A model generated the notes under the pieces. That model was not told where the DNA came from. It saw nothing but the letters and a program-made list of their open reading frames with translations, and did not search any database. Positions 1 through 7,777 of a stretch of DNA of 18,760 nucleotides are shown in pieces. The position numbers and the translations under genes are program-made. Position 1 is the first letter of the stretch; each line of letters begins with the position of its first letter. This stretch comes from an uncultured Clostridia bacterium (GTDB taxonomy: Bacteria > Bacillota > Clostridia > Christensenellales > Aristaeellaceae): assembly GCA_934667105.1 (NCBI GenBank), contig CAKULG010000035.1:1-18760 (forward strand), written 5' to 3'.

Positions 1-2
1 TG

Positions 3-464
3 GTAGTATTTCCGGCCGTTGGCCACGCAATAGGACGGGACGAATTTTACGTCCACCTGGAGCTTCTGCCCAGGATACGCCGCGCGTTCATACGGCTTGT
101 TCTGCCGGGTACGCTTCTTCTTTTCGGGCGGTCTCAGCTTCGAGGCCGTTCGCTTGAAGCAGCCATAGCTCCTGACGTAGCCGCGCTTCTGCGCCTTTTC
201 ATAGCCCAGCAGCAGGTCGCGCGGATACTTCTTTGCGTATCGCTGCACCAGCTGGATTTCCCAGTCGCTTTGCTTCAAGGGCGAGTGCAGCGGCGCACGG
301 CTTCGATTCTTCAGCGACTCAATCGTGCCGTCATATCGCCCCTTCCACTTGTGAACCGTCTTGCGGCTCAGCCTGTACCGCTCTGCCGCCTTCGTTACCC
401 CGTGCTTCGCCGCATATTTCAATACCCGTTGACGATAGTACGCTTCCTGTGTTATTCTGTTCAT
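3..464 (-). CDS. DDE-type transposase, N-terminal part (runs off left edge)
   Basis: The reading frame starts at ATG 464 behind an AGAGGAG ribosome binding site and stays open for 154 codons to the window edge, so the C-terminus is missing here. The first ~60 residues form a helix-turn-helix of transposase type (AAKHGVTKAAERYRLSRKTVHKWK), followed by a basic stretch and PGQKLQVDVKFVP, where the Asp in QVDVKF fits the first acidic residue of the integrase (rve/DDE) catalytic core. This layout matches IS481/IS3-like transposases of Clostridia. Its product would act on the ends of its own element. The family assignment below 'DDE, rve fold' is inference, since the second Asp and the Glu lie outside the window. 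Whether the element is intact cannot be judged. Confidence 0.85.
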   Translation of the reverse strand, partial: MNRITQEAYYRQRVLKYAAKHGVTKAAERYRLSRKTVHKWKGRYDGTIESLKNRSRAPLHSPLKQSDWEIQLVQRYAKKYPRDLLLGYEKAQKRGYVRSYGCFKRTASKLRPPEKKKRTRQNKPYERAAYPGQKLQVDVKFVPSYCVANGRKYY

Positions 465-500
465 GGAGAACTCCTCTGTGGTGGCTGGTTTGGTGGATCT

Positions 501-514
501 GCTATCTTACCACA
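501..514 (-). repeat. Candidate terminal end of the insertion element
   Basis: Read on the minus strand, the sequence upstream of the transposase starts with TGTGGTAAGATAGC, and IS481/IS3-type ends often begin with TG or TGT. The partner inverted repeat lies beyond the left edge, so this is only a candidate boundary. From here to about 648 there is no gene. A TATAAT-like hexamer (minus strand, 552-557) could serve the transposase, but I see no good -35 box for it. Confidence 0.25.
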
Positions 515-648
515 TGAGTTCTCTTTTTGCTTGCTTCCGTGTTACCTATGTATTATAGCTCAACATTTCCGGAAAATTATTCATTTTTCGCGTTTCGCCC
601 GCCATTCCCCTCGAAGGCGCCGAAAACGCCCGCTTTTTCCCCTGCGCG

Positions 649-677
649 TTGACAAGCGGGGCTCTCGGGGGTATGAT
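649..677 (+). promoter_or_regulatory. Sigma-A promoter of tcdA
   Basis: TTGACA at 649-654 and TATGAT at 672-677 are separated by 17 bases. This is a near-consensus housekeeping promoter. Transcription should start around 684, giving a short leader to the ATG at 715. Confidence 0.85.
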
Positions 678-714
678 AGCGGGGAAGCAATTTTTCCGCA
701 AGGGAGAGGATACC

Positions 715-1419
715 ATGAGCGAATTTTCCCGCTCGGCGCTGCTGCTGGGCGATGCGGCGCTGGCGCGGCTGGCCCGGGCGCATGTGGCGGTGTTCGGCGT
801 GGGCGGCGTGGGCGCGGCCTGCTGCGAGGCGCTGGCCCGGGGCGGCGTGGGGCGCTTCACGCTGTTTGATAACGATGCGGTGAGCCTGAGCAATATCAAT
901 CGCCAGCTGGTGGCGCTGCATTCCACCCTGGGAAAGGGAAAGGCCCAGGTGATGAAGGAGCGCATTCTGGATATATTCCCCGGGGCGGAAGTGACCGTGC
1001 GTCCCGTGTTTTACACCCCCGAAAACGCGGCGGATTTTCCCTTAAACGATTATGATTACATCGCCGATTGTATCGACACCGTTTCTTCCAAGCTGTGCCT
1101 GATCGAAAGCGCCCATCGGGCGGGCGTGCCCATTATCAGCGCCCTGGGCGCGGGCAACAAAATGGACCCCACCCGCTTTCAGGCGGCGGACATTTCCAAA
1201 ACTTCCGTCTGTCCCCTGGCCCGGGTGCTGCGGACGCAGCTGCGCAAGCGCGGCATCCTGCATCACCCCGTGGTGTTCTCCACCGAGCCGCCCCTCCCCA
1301 CCCGCCAGGTGATTACCGAGAAGGGCCGCCATCTCCCCGGCAGCCTCTCCTTTGTTCCCCCCGTGGCGGGCATGATCCTGGCCGGCGAGATCATTAAGGC
1401 GCTTGCAATAGAAAAATAA
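715..1419 (+). CDS. tcdA: tRNA threonylcarbamoyladenosine dehydratase TcdA (CsdL/YgdL)
   Basis: This 234-aa protein is an E1-like (ThiF/MoeB superfamily) ATP-dependent enzyme that cyclises the t6A37 modification of ANN-decoding tRNAs to ct6A. The nucleotide-binding loop is FGVGGVG (residues 27-33), followed by the acidic strand end FDNDAV (51-56) and N-R-Q (62-64). Family hallmarks are DCIDTVSSK (118-126), SALGAGNKMDPT (142-153), ISKTSVCPLARV (160-171) and VFSTEPP (187-193). Length matches the family (about 230-270). I chose ATG 715 because AGGGAGAGG (701-709) sits in front and the promoter -10 lies at 672-677. A longer TTG-started frame from 649 would begin inside the promoter. The gene stands alone with its own promoter and terminator. 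Confidence 0.93.
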   Translation: MSEFSRSALLLGDAALARLARAHVAVFGVGGVGAACCEALARGGVGRFTLFDNDAVSLSNINRQLVALHSTLGKGKAQVMKERILDIFPGAEVTVRPVFYTPENAADFPLNDYDYIADCIDTVSSKLCLIESAHRAGVPIISALGAGNKMDPTRFQAADISKTSVCPLARVLRTQLRKRGILHHPVVFSTEPPLPTRQVITEKGRHLPGSLSFVPPVAGMILAGEIIKALAIEK

Positions 1420-1470
1420 TCATGCGGGGGAACAAACGCTTCCCGGTTCCGTTTTTGCGCATTTCTTAGA

Positions 1471-1500
1471 AGGAGACGTTGAGAGCGCCTCCTAATTTTT
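1471..1500 (+). terminator. Rho-independent terminator of tcdA
   Basis: AGGAGACG (1471-1478) pairs with CGCCTCCT with one mismatch over a 7-base loop, and is followed by TAATTTTT. It sits about 50 bases past the tcdA stop, which suits a terminator for that gene. Confidence 0.7.
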
Positions 1501-1504
1501 ATTG

Positions 1505-1642
1505 TCAGCGGAGAAGCAGCCCTTTCTCCTCTTCCCCTCCCCTTCCCAATCAGTTTTCTTGGAGAGGGGCGCGGGGGAACCGTTCTTTGATTTTCAAAGA
1601 ACGGTTCCCCCGCATTATTTATTATTTTTCTTTCTCGCCGCG
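1505..1642 (+). repeat. Modular intergenic repeat, copy 1 (plus orientation)
   Basis: This stretch holds in order GCGGAGAAGCA (about 1508), a CT-rich run, CCCAATCAGTTTTCTTGGAG (about 1545-1564), a GC-rich run and the long hairpin at 1571-1613 with an AT-rich tail. The same modules in the same order occur on the minus strand at 9281-9510, including the TTCTCGCC-TCA tail that reaches the stop codon of the convergent gene. Any frames read through it (for example around 1479-1703) are repeat by-products rather than genes. Confidence 0.7.
1571..1613 (+). terminator. Perfect 20-bp hairpin, terminator between convergent genes
   Basis: The arms 1571-1590 and 1594-1613 are perfect complements (GCGGGGGAACCG... 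/ ...CGGTTCCCCCGC) with a 3-base TTT loop. In the plus direction it is followed by ATTATTTATTATTTTTC. It lies between tcdA (plus) and the permease gene ending at 1643 (minus), so it can back up the terminator at 1471 and may stop transcripts from both sides. Confidence 0.8.
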
Positions 1643-2536
1643 TCAGCCCTTGACCGAGCCCAGCATGACGCCCTTGACGAAATATTTTTGCACGAAGGGA
1701 TAGAAGATCATCATCGGCACGGAGGCGACGACGATCATGGAATAGCGCAGCAGATCGGCGCGTTCCTGGGCGGCGGCCTCCGCCTCGATATTATTGGAGA
1801 GGGTGTTAGCGGAATTGACGATCAGCAAATCGCGCAGGATATTTTGCAGCGGCTGGAGGGAGCGATCCTGCAAATAGATCATGGAATCGAAATAGCTGTT
1901 CCAGCGGGCCACGGCGTAATACAGCGCCACCACGGCCAGCACGGCCCCCGAAAGGGGCAGCACGATTTGCAGCAGATAGCGCCACTCGCCGCAGCCGTCG
2001 ATCTGGGCGGATTCGCGCAGCTCCTTGGGAATCTGGCCCTTAAAATAGGTGCGCATCACGATCATATTATAAACGCTCAGCGTGCTGGGCAGCAGGATGG
2101 CCCACATGGTGTTCAGCAGGCCCAGCTGCTTAATCCAGATATAGGTGGGAATCAGGCCGCCGCTGAAATACATGGTGAACACGCACAGGCCCATAGAAAA
2201 GCGGCCGAATTTAAAATCCGCCCGGGAGAGGGGGTAGGCGCACAGGATGGTATTCACCATCGCCATCGCCGTGCCCAGAACGGTGTACACCAGGGAATTG
2301 TAATATCCGCTCCACACATAGCTGTATTCGAAAACCGCCTTATACCCCTCCCAGGAGAAATGCTCCGGAATGAGGGACAGGCCCTTGAGGATGGAGCCGC
2401 CGCTGAAGGAGGAGGCCAGCACATACAGCAGCGGATAGAGAATAATCACCAGAAACAGCGTGAGCAGAACGGTATCCACCGCAACGAACGCCCGGTCGCC
2501 CTGGGTATAGCGCAGAAAGCTCTTTCTTTTTTTCAT
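1643..2536 (-). CDS. Sugar ABC transporter permease, LplC/YtcP type
   Basis: This 297-aa integral membrane protein belongs to the CUT1-type binding-protein-dependent permeases (MalG/LplC branch). The N-terminus is short and basic (MKKRKSF), then a first membrane helix near residues 20-42 (VLLTLFLVIILYPLLYVLASS). The cytoplasmic EAA loop reads ELRESAQIDGCGEWRYLLQI, the coupling helix that touches the ATPase. The C-terminus YPFVQKYFVKGVMLGSVKG is the hallmark ending of LplC/YtcP proteins. Start ATG 2536 was chosen over upstream in-frame codons because GGGAGGGG lies just ahead. It follows the partner permease by 14 bases, so the two are co-translated and should form a heterodimer channel. No ATPase gene is adjacent, as is usual for systems using a shared MsmX-like ATPase. 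Confidence 0.92.
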   Translation of the reverse strand: MKKRKSFLRYTQGDRAFVAVDTVLLTLFLVIILYPLLYVLASSFSGGSILKGLSLIPEHFSWEGYKAVFEYSYVWSGYYNSLVYTVLGTAMAMVNTILCAYPLSRADFKFGRFSMGLCVFTMYFSGGLIPTYIWIKQLGLLNTMWAILLPSTLSVYNMIVMRTYFKGQIPKELRESAQIDGCGEWRYLLQIVLPLSGAVLAVVALYYAVARWNSYFDSMIYLQDRSLQPLQNILRDLLIVNSANTLSNNIEAEAAAQERADLLRYSMIVVASVPMMIFYPFVQKYFVKGVMLGSVKG

Positions 2537-2550
2537 CGCGCGCCCCTCCC

Positions 2551-3492
2551 TTAGAAAATGGAGTTGTCGCTGACGCGGCCCACCACGCCGTTCACCGCGC
2601 ACAGGACGATCAGATTAATCACCGAGGTAAACAGGCCGATAGCCGCCGCATAGGAAAACTGCGGCGAGGTGGAATTCAGGCTGATATTATAGGAATAGGT
2701 GCTGATCACCTCGGAGACGGTCATATTCAGGGGGTTTTGCAAAAGCAGCGCCTTTTCAAAGCCCACGGAAAGCAGGCTGCCGCAGCGCATAATCAGCAGG
2801 ATGCAGAACGTGGGCAGGACGGAGGGAATATCGATGTGGCGAATGCGCCGCAGGATGCTGGCCCCGTCCACGATGGCCGCCTCGTGCAGCTCGGGCGATA
2901 CGCCGGAAAGCGCGGCGATATAGATGATGGAGCTGTACCCCAGATCCTGCCACACGCCGGACCAGACGTAAATGCTGTAATAGTATTCCTTCTTGCCCAT
3001 ATAATTCACCGCCGGAACGCCGAACAGCCCCAGCAGCGAATTAATCATACCCACCCGGGCGTTGAGAAACTGGATCACCATGCTGCACAGCACCACCGTG
3101 GAAATGAAATGCGGCATATAGCTGATATTCTGCACCAGCTTGCCATAGCGGCGGAAGGGCAGATGATTCAGCAGCAGCGCCAGCAGCAGCGAAAGCGGGA
3201 AGGTGAGCAGCGAATAGAAATTCACCACCAGCGTGTTGCGCACAATGGGCCAGAAATCATAATAATCGAAAAACTTTTTAAAGTATTTAAAGCCCACCCA
3301 GGGGCTGCTTTCAATGCTCCGGGTGATGCGATAATTCCGAAACGCAATCTGCACCCCGTACATGGGCACATATTTAAAGATAATCAGCGTGGTCAGGGGC
3401 AAAAGCAGCATGATATACAGCGCGCCGTATTTTTTCAAATGCCGGGCGACGCGCTCCCCACGGCCTGCCTGCGGGCGAGTATTGGCGATCAT
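2551..3492 (-). CDS. Sugar ABC transporter permease, LplB/YteP type
   Basis: The protein has 313 aa and is the MalF-like partner of the downstream permease. After a basic N-terminus it has a first membrane helix at about residues 25-45 (LYIMLLLPLTTLIIFKYVPMYG), and the typical LplB sequence YVPMYGVQIAFRNY follows. The EAA loop reads ELHEAAIVDGASILRRIRHI. The C-terminus ends NGVVGRVSDNSIF, matching the conserved '...N..sr..s..slf' ending of the family. Start ATG 3492 has AGGAGG about 9 bases upstream. It is separated from the binding-protein gene by a 185-base gap holding a stable hairpin. The likely cargo is an oligosaccharide (the LplABC/YtcQP/YteP group), but the exact sugar cannot be read from the sequence. 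Confidence 0.92.
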   Translation of the reverse strand: MIANTRPQAGRGERVARHLKKYGALYIMLLLPLTTLIIFKYVPMYGVQIAFRNYRITRSIESSPWVGFKYFKKFFDYYDFWPIVRNTLVVNFYSLLTFPLSLLLALLLNHLPFRRYGKLVQNISYMPHFISTVVLCSMVIQFLNARVGMINSLLGLFGVPAVNYMGKKEYYYSIYVWSGVWQDLGYSSIIYIAALSGVSPELHEAAIVDGASILRRIRHIDIPSVLPTFCILLIMRCGSLLSVGFEKALLLQNPLNMTVSEVISTYSYNISLNSTSPQFSYAAAIGLFTSVINLIVLCAVNGVVGRVSDNSIF

Positions 3493-3515
3493 CGGGGCGT
3501 CCTCCTCTCGAAATG

Positions 3516-3554
3516 GGAGGGAACCCGCCTCCCTGCGAAGGCCAGGTTCCCTCC
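3516..3554 (-). terminator. Intra-operon hairpin between binding-protein and permease genes
   Basis: GGAGGGAACC (3516-3525) and GGTTCCCTCC (3545-3554) form a perfect 10-bp stem on either strand, with no T-run on the minus side. A weaker GGGAG/CTCCC pairing follows at about 3567-3586. In ABC operons such hairpins protect the 3' end of the binding-protein message and limit read-through to the permeases. That role is inferred from position and not shown. Confidence 0.6.
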
Positions 3555-3677
3555 GAACGCTTCCCCGGGAGGAGAAGGACTCTCCCCGGCCGGAAGGCTT
3601 TTTTCAGCGCGCGGTTCTAAAAACGCAGTTCTTGCGAATGGGGAAGCGCGCGCCGGCGTGCTTGCGCGATGTGTTCC

Positions 3678-5312
3678 TTATTTGCCGAAGTAATACTGCC
3701 GGGACACTTCCAGGAACCGATCGTATTCCATGTTCTTGAGGGCGTTGCAGTATTGCTGCCAATCCGCGTCGCTGTCCACATCCCGGATGCCCAGAACGAA
3801 TTCGTTGATGGCGGTGGTGATGTAACTCTGGATCAGCGTTTTCATTTCCGCGAAATCGGCGGCCAGATCAGGATCGTCGCACCAGATGATGTCGGGCAGG
3901 TTCACTTCCTTGGCGTACTGCTGATAGAGCAGGCCGCCCTTCACCCGCAGAGAAGCCTCCACATCGTTGACAGGCAGCTTCAGATAGGTATCGGCGGTGG
4001 TCCAGCGGTTGCCAACGAAATCGGGGTTCCAGATGGCGGCCTGCTGCGCGGCGTCCAGCTTGGAAACGGCCGCCTGATCGCCGCCGCCCAGGGCGGGCGC
4101 GGTTTCCCATTCCCAATCCTTGCCCTCTTCGCCGTAGTAGTTCAGGTATTGAATCATTTCATCGCTGTAGAAGTAATCCAGCCAGCGCATGGCCAGCTCG
4201 GGCTGCTTGCAGGAGGTGGTAATGAAGCAGCGCATGCCCAGCTTATTCACGGAATCCGCGGCCACGACGGTGGCGCCGTCCGCCCGCTGGAGGGGATCCA
4301 GCAGCTCGTAATCCTCAAAGGTGACGGCGTTTTCCACATTGGGCTGCATGGTGAGCAGGCGGAAGGGATAGGGCGCGCCGGCGGTGGCCACGATCACCTT
4401 GTCCCGGGTGGTGGAGGTCATGGAGCGGAAGGTGACCAGATCCTGCACGAAGGTTTCCTCGGCGATGAGCCCTTCCTCATACAGCCGGTTGGCGTATTTC
4501 AGGCCTTCCCGCATTTCATCGGTCATCACGTTGGAGAGGATGTTCTTATCTTCATCCGCGAAGAAATACTGGGTTTTCCCCATCACCGGCAGATAGGTGA
4601 AGGCGTTGAGCAGGTAATACACCGGGTTGCCGCCGTCATAGCCGTAATTATACTGGCCGGTCATCATGATTTCGTCGTTGGGATCGCCGTTGCCGTTCAT
4701 ATCGTTATCCCGGAAGAACAGCAGCATTTTTTCCAAGGCCTCGGGGGTGTTGGGCTTTTCCGCCCCGGTTTCCTGCATATAGCGCTCCAGCCAGGCCTTA
4801 TACACCCACAGCTTGCTGGGGGCCGCGCCGTAGAGGAAATAGGAAAGGTGGGGCAGGGAATAGATGTTGCCGTCGGGGGCGGTGATGGCCTCCCGCACGC
4901 CCTCTACCTCGCTCATGCGCTGCTTCAGATAATAGCCGTATTCCTCGATCAGATCGTTCAGGGGGATGATCACCTTGTCCTCGGCGTACTGGAGCAGATT
5001 CGCGCCGGTATCGGCGTAGGAGTAGATGTCGGGGTATTCGCCGCTGGCGATGGAGGTGTTGAACAGCGTGGCGGCCTCGGCGTTGGCCATTTCAATCCAA
5101 TTGATGTGCACGCCGGTTTTTTCCTCCACATATTTGGTGGTGGCGTTATTGACGTAATCGTCCATCCCGCCGGGAATGGATACCCACACGCTCAGCTCGG
5201 CGGGGGCGTCCGTCAGGGGCAGCGCGCCGTCCTTTGTCACGTCGGCCAGGGCGGGCAGCGCCGTCAGGCACAGGCAAAGCGCGGCGACCAGGGAAATGAT
5301 TTTGCGAAGCAT
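3678..5312 (-). CDS. Extracellular solute-binding protein of sugar ABC transporter (LplA/YtcQ type)
   Basis: The 544-aa precursor captures the substrate outside the cell and delivers it to the two permeases encoded downstream. Residues 1-23 are a signal peptide (MLRK, hydrophobic core, then ALA just before D24), fitting signal peptidase I cleavage. The cysteines at 13 and 15 are not in a convincing lipobox. The large size, WVSIPG, TSIASGEYPDI, and calcium-site-like DNDMNGNGDPNDE (about 165-180, as in LplA-type proteins) support the family 1 large binding-protein group. Start ATG 5312 has AAGGAGG at good distance; the frame is open further upstream but that region holds the promoter. First gene of the leftward transporter operon, divergent from its probable regulator. 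Confidence 0.93.
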   Translation of the reverse strand: MLRKIISLVAALCLCLTALPALADVTKDGALPLTDAPAELSVWVSIPGGMDDYVNNATTKYVEEKTGVHINWIEMANAEAATLFNTSIASGEYPDIYSYADTGANLLQYAEDKVIIPLNDLIEEYGYYLKQRMSEVEGVREAITAPDGNIYSLPHLSYFLYGAAPSKLWVYKAWLERYMQETGAEKPNTPEALEKMLLFFRDNDMNGNGDPNDEIMMTGQYNYGYDGGNPVYYLLNAFTYLPVMGKTQYFFADEDKNILSNVMTDEMREGLKYANRLYEEGLIAEETFVQDLVTFRSMTSTTRDKVIVATAGAPYPFRLLTMQPNVENAVTFEDYELLDPLQRADGATVVAADSVNKLGMRCFITTSCKQPELAMRWLDYFYSDEMIQYLNYYGEEGKDWEWETAPALGGGDQAAVSKLDAAQQAAIWNPDFVGNRWTTADTYLKLPVNDVEASLRVKGGLLYQQYAKEVNLPDIIWCDDPDLAADFAEMKTLIQSYITTAINEFVLGIRDVDSDADWQQYCNALKNMEYDRFLEVSRQYYFGK

Positions 5313-5350
5313 ACGGTTTTCCTCCTTTTTTGATGGGGTTTCCTGCTGGC

Positions 5351-5380
5351 AGTATAGCCGCTTTCCCTCCCCCTTGTAAA
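5351..5380 (-). promoter_or_regulatory. Promoter of the transporter operon
   Basis: On the minus strand TTTACA (5375-5380) and TATACT (5351-5356) are 18 bases apart, with the start codon at 5312. This would drive binding protein and permeases. The AraC-type protein encoded divergently is the obvious candidate to bind near it; I did not find a clear paired operator. Confidence 0.7.
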
Positions 5381-5463
5381 GGAACAAAAGCTGCCAGGCG
5401 CCGCCCTTTTCTGTCATTTCAGGGTACAAATTTGCCGCAGAGCACACACTTTTTCCCATTCCC

Positions 5464-5492
5464 TTGCGCTGTCTTGGGGAATCTGCTATACT
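5464..5492 (+). promoter_or_regulatory. Promoter of the AraC regulator and oxidoreductase genes
   Basis: TTGCGC (5464-5469) and TATACT (5487-5492) with a 17-base spacer, placed about 45 bases before the TTG start at 5538. Its -35 is weaker than that of other promoters here, which would suit an autoregulated regulator. Confidence 0.65.
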
Positions 5493-5537
5493 TTCTTCGT
5501 TTATTACCACCCCCGCGCGGAATATAAGGAGGGCCCC

Positions 5538-7763
5538 TTGAAAGAAAAAAGAAAACAGGGCTTCCATCGCCTGCAGCAGATGCTGATTCTTTTTTACGTC
5601 GTGATGGTGGCCCTGCCCGTGCTCACCTGCCTGACGGCCTATTACCAATCGCTGCAATTCGTCATCGACCGGGAAATGAACAGCCAGGCCTCCCTGGCCC
5701 AGGTGGGGCTGGAGCAGGTGGAGCTTTCTCTTCAGGGGGCGGATCAATACGCCGCCACGCTGATGAGCCTGCAGTCCTTCAACAGCTGGCTGGCAGTGGA
5801 CGCTTCCCCCAAAAATATCCTGACCAGCCGCATGAAAGCGCTGCTGGGCAGCTTGCCCGCCTTTCGGGATAGCAGCGGCCTGATTTCCCGCAGCTATATT
5901 TACAGCGCCTCCAGCGATTCCATTTTGGATAAAAACAGCGGCTATCTGAACCTACCGCTGCATTACGATAAGCAATTTGCCCTGGAAGGCTATGATTTCG
6001 ATGCGTGGCGCGCGCTGCTGCGGGATCACCGGGCGGCGTGCTTTCTCCCCTCCGCCCCGGACGCCCGGGGCCGCGCCGTGCTTTATTCCCGCCGCGTTTC
6101 CTACGGCGTGCGCCAGGGACGCGTCGTGTTTTATCTGGATACCGCGCGGCTGCTGGAATTATTTCACCGGGTGAACGCCTACGCCCCCAAGGGCTTTCTG
6201 GCGCTGTACGACCGCGACGGCGCGCTGCTTTACACCGACGCAGAAACAGAGGCCACGGCGCTGTTTCAGCAATACGGCGCGTTTTCGGGCTATACCGCCG
6301 CTTCCGTGGAGGGGGAAAATATGCTGCTCTGCGCCGCCTCCCTGCCCGCCTACGGCTGGACGCTGTATATCGCCACTCCCCGGGCGCATTTCATCGAAAG
6401 CGCCATGCAGATTTCCCTGGGCATTCTCTGGCGGCTGCTGCCGCTGCTGCTGATAAGCACGCTGCTGGCCCTGCTGCTGCTGCGCAACAGCCATCGCCCC
6501 CTAAGCCAGGCGCTGAATCATTTGCCCAATCAGCAAAGCCAAACCCTCAATCCCTTCAAATTCGTGCAGCAGCAGGTGGATCTGCTTGCGGAAACCAACC
6601 GCCGCCAGGAGCAGGCGCTGCGGGAAAGCCGGGGCGAATTGCGAGAGGCCATGCTCTCCTCGCTGATTTATCAGAAGCAGTCCCCCGATTTCCCCCTGGG
6701 GGAAAAGCTGGCGGAGCTGGGCCTTTCCTTTGAAAGCGATCATTACCGGGCGCTGGTGCTGACGCTCTTCTCCCCGGCGGGGGAAAAGCTGCCCATTACC
6801 GACCGCATGCACATGGTGGTGCTGGATCTGGCGAAGGGGCTGGGCGAAAACGTCCGGTATCTGAAAATGGACAGCCCGGAGCACATGCTGTATCTGGCCC
6901 TGCTGGAGGATACGCCCGGCCGCATGGACGCGCTGCAGCGCGCGCTGAACGCCTTCTGCCGCGATATCGCCCAAACGCTGAATTGCGACGTGCGCATGTA
7001 CGTCGGCCAGGAATGCGACCGGCTTGCCGACGTGCCCCATTCCTTTAAAAGCGCGCGCCATCTGCTGGCCCTGCGCCCCGTTTCCGAGGGTTATCTCGTC
7101 TGCGCCCGGGATCGCGGCGTGACCCCCGCCTATGATTATCCCAGCGCGGACGCCAAGCAGCTGCGCCAGCTGGCAGACGTGGGCAATCTGGAGGCGCTGC
7201 GCGCCCTGCTGGCCAGCCTGTATCAACGCAACAGCGGCCCCTGCGCCCGCACCCCCTTTGAAAAGCAGCTGCTCTGCGCCCATCTTATCGATACGCTGAT
7301 CGCCGCGGGCTATCAGGGGCCCCTGGATGAGGAAATCGTTCGTTCCCTGGCGGATATTCCGCTGGAGCGCTTCTTCGCCCTGCTGGATAAATACTATCAA
7401 TCCCTGTGCGAGCAAAGAAAGAGCAGCGAGAAAACCGAGCAGCGGCAGCTGGTTCAGCAGCTGCTGGAATATGTGCGGACGCATTATGCCGATTACGAGC
7501 TGAGCGTGGGCGCCCTGGCGCTGAAATTCGGCCTGAGCGACCGGCGGCTTTCCGCCCTGATCCGCGAAGAAACGGGCCTGTCCTTTCCCGATTATTTGGA
7601 AAAAACCCGCGTGGACCGCGCGCTGGAGCTGCTGCAGGGAAGCCGCAAAACCATCGAGGAAATCGCCCTGGCGGTGGGCTATGCCAGCGATAAATCCTTC
7701 CGCCGGGCCTTTAAACGGCGCACGGGGCAATCCCCCTCCGCCTTCCGAAGCGAAAAAGTATAA
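5538..7763 (+). CDS. Membrane-anchored AraC-family transcriptional regulator (YtdP/YesN-like)
   Basis: A 741-aa protein. A basic N-terminus precedes a membrane helix at about residues 14-36. An extracellular sensor region of Cache-like size (about 40-288) follows, then a second helix at about 291-316 (rich in Leu) and a cytoplasmic linker. The C-terminal ~105 residues are an AraC double helix-turn-helix: first HTH in LSVGALALKFGLSDRRLSAL, second in KTIEEIALAVGYASDKSFRR, ending FKRRTGQSPSAFR. The architecture equals that of B. subtilis YtdP, next to an LplABC-like transporter. It probably senses the sugar outside and activates the divergent operon. The start codon is TTG 5538, chosen because AAGGAGG (5526-5532) lies 5 bases upstream. 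Sensor domain identity is inferred from size and topology only. Confidence 0.9.
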   Translation: MKEKRKQGFHRLQQMLILFYVVMVALPVLTCLTAYYQSLQFVIDREMNSQASLAQVGLEQVELSLQGADQYAATLMSLQSFNSWLAVDASPKNILTSRMKALLGSLPAFRDSSGLISRSYIYSASSDSILDKNSGYLNLPLHYDKQFALEGYDFDAWRALLRDHRAACFLPSAPDARGRAVLYSRRVSYGVRQGRVVFYLDTARLLELFHRVNAYAPKGFLALYDRDGALLYTDAETEATALFQQYGAFSGYTAASVEGENMLLCAASLPAYGWTLYIATPRAHFIESAMQISLGILWRLLPLLLISTLLALLLLRNSHRPLSQALNHLPNQQSQTLNPFKFVQQQVDLLAETNRRQEQALRESRGELREAMLSSLIYQKQSPDFPLGEKLAELGLSFESDHYRALVLTLFSPAGEKLPITDRMHMVVLDLAKGLGENVRYLKMDSPEHMLYLALLEDTPGRMDALQRALNAFCRDIAQTLNCDVRMYVGQECDRLADVPHSFKSARHLLALRPVSEGYLVCARDRGVTPAYDYPSADAKQLRQLADVGNLEALRALLASLYQRNSGPCARTPFEKQLLCAHLIDTLIAAGYQGPLDEEIVRSLADIPLERFFALLDKYYQSLCEQRKSSEKTEQRQLVQQLLEYVRTHYADYELSVGALALKFGLSDRRLSALIREETGLSFPDYLEKTRVDRALELLQGSRKTIEEIALAVGYASDKSFRRAFKRRTGQSPSAFRSEKV

Positions 7764-7777
7764 GGAGGAAATGCAAT

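Noticed and set aside
649..714. Upstream TTG start extending TcdA by 22 residues
   Set aside because: It begins inside the -35 box, the extension is not typical of the family, and ATG 715 has a good ribosome binding site.
1502..5333. Long plus-strand open frames opposite the transporter genes (for example 1502-2554, 2737-3693, 3669-5333)
   Set aside because: They are antisense to well-supported membrane and binding proteins, have His/Gln/Gly-rich composition typical of GC-rich shadow frames, and lack ribosome binding sites.
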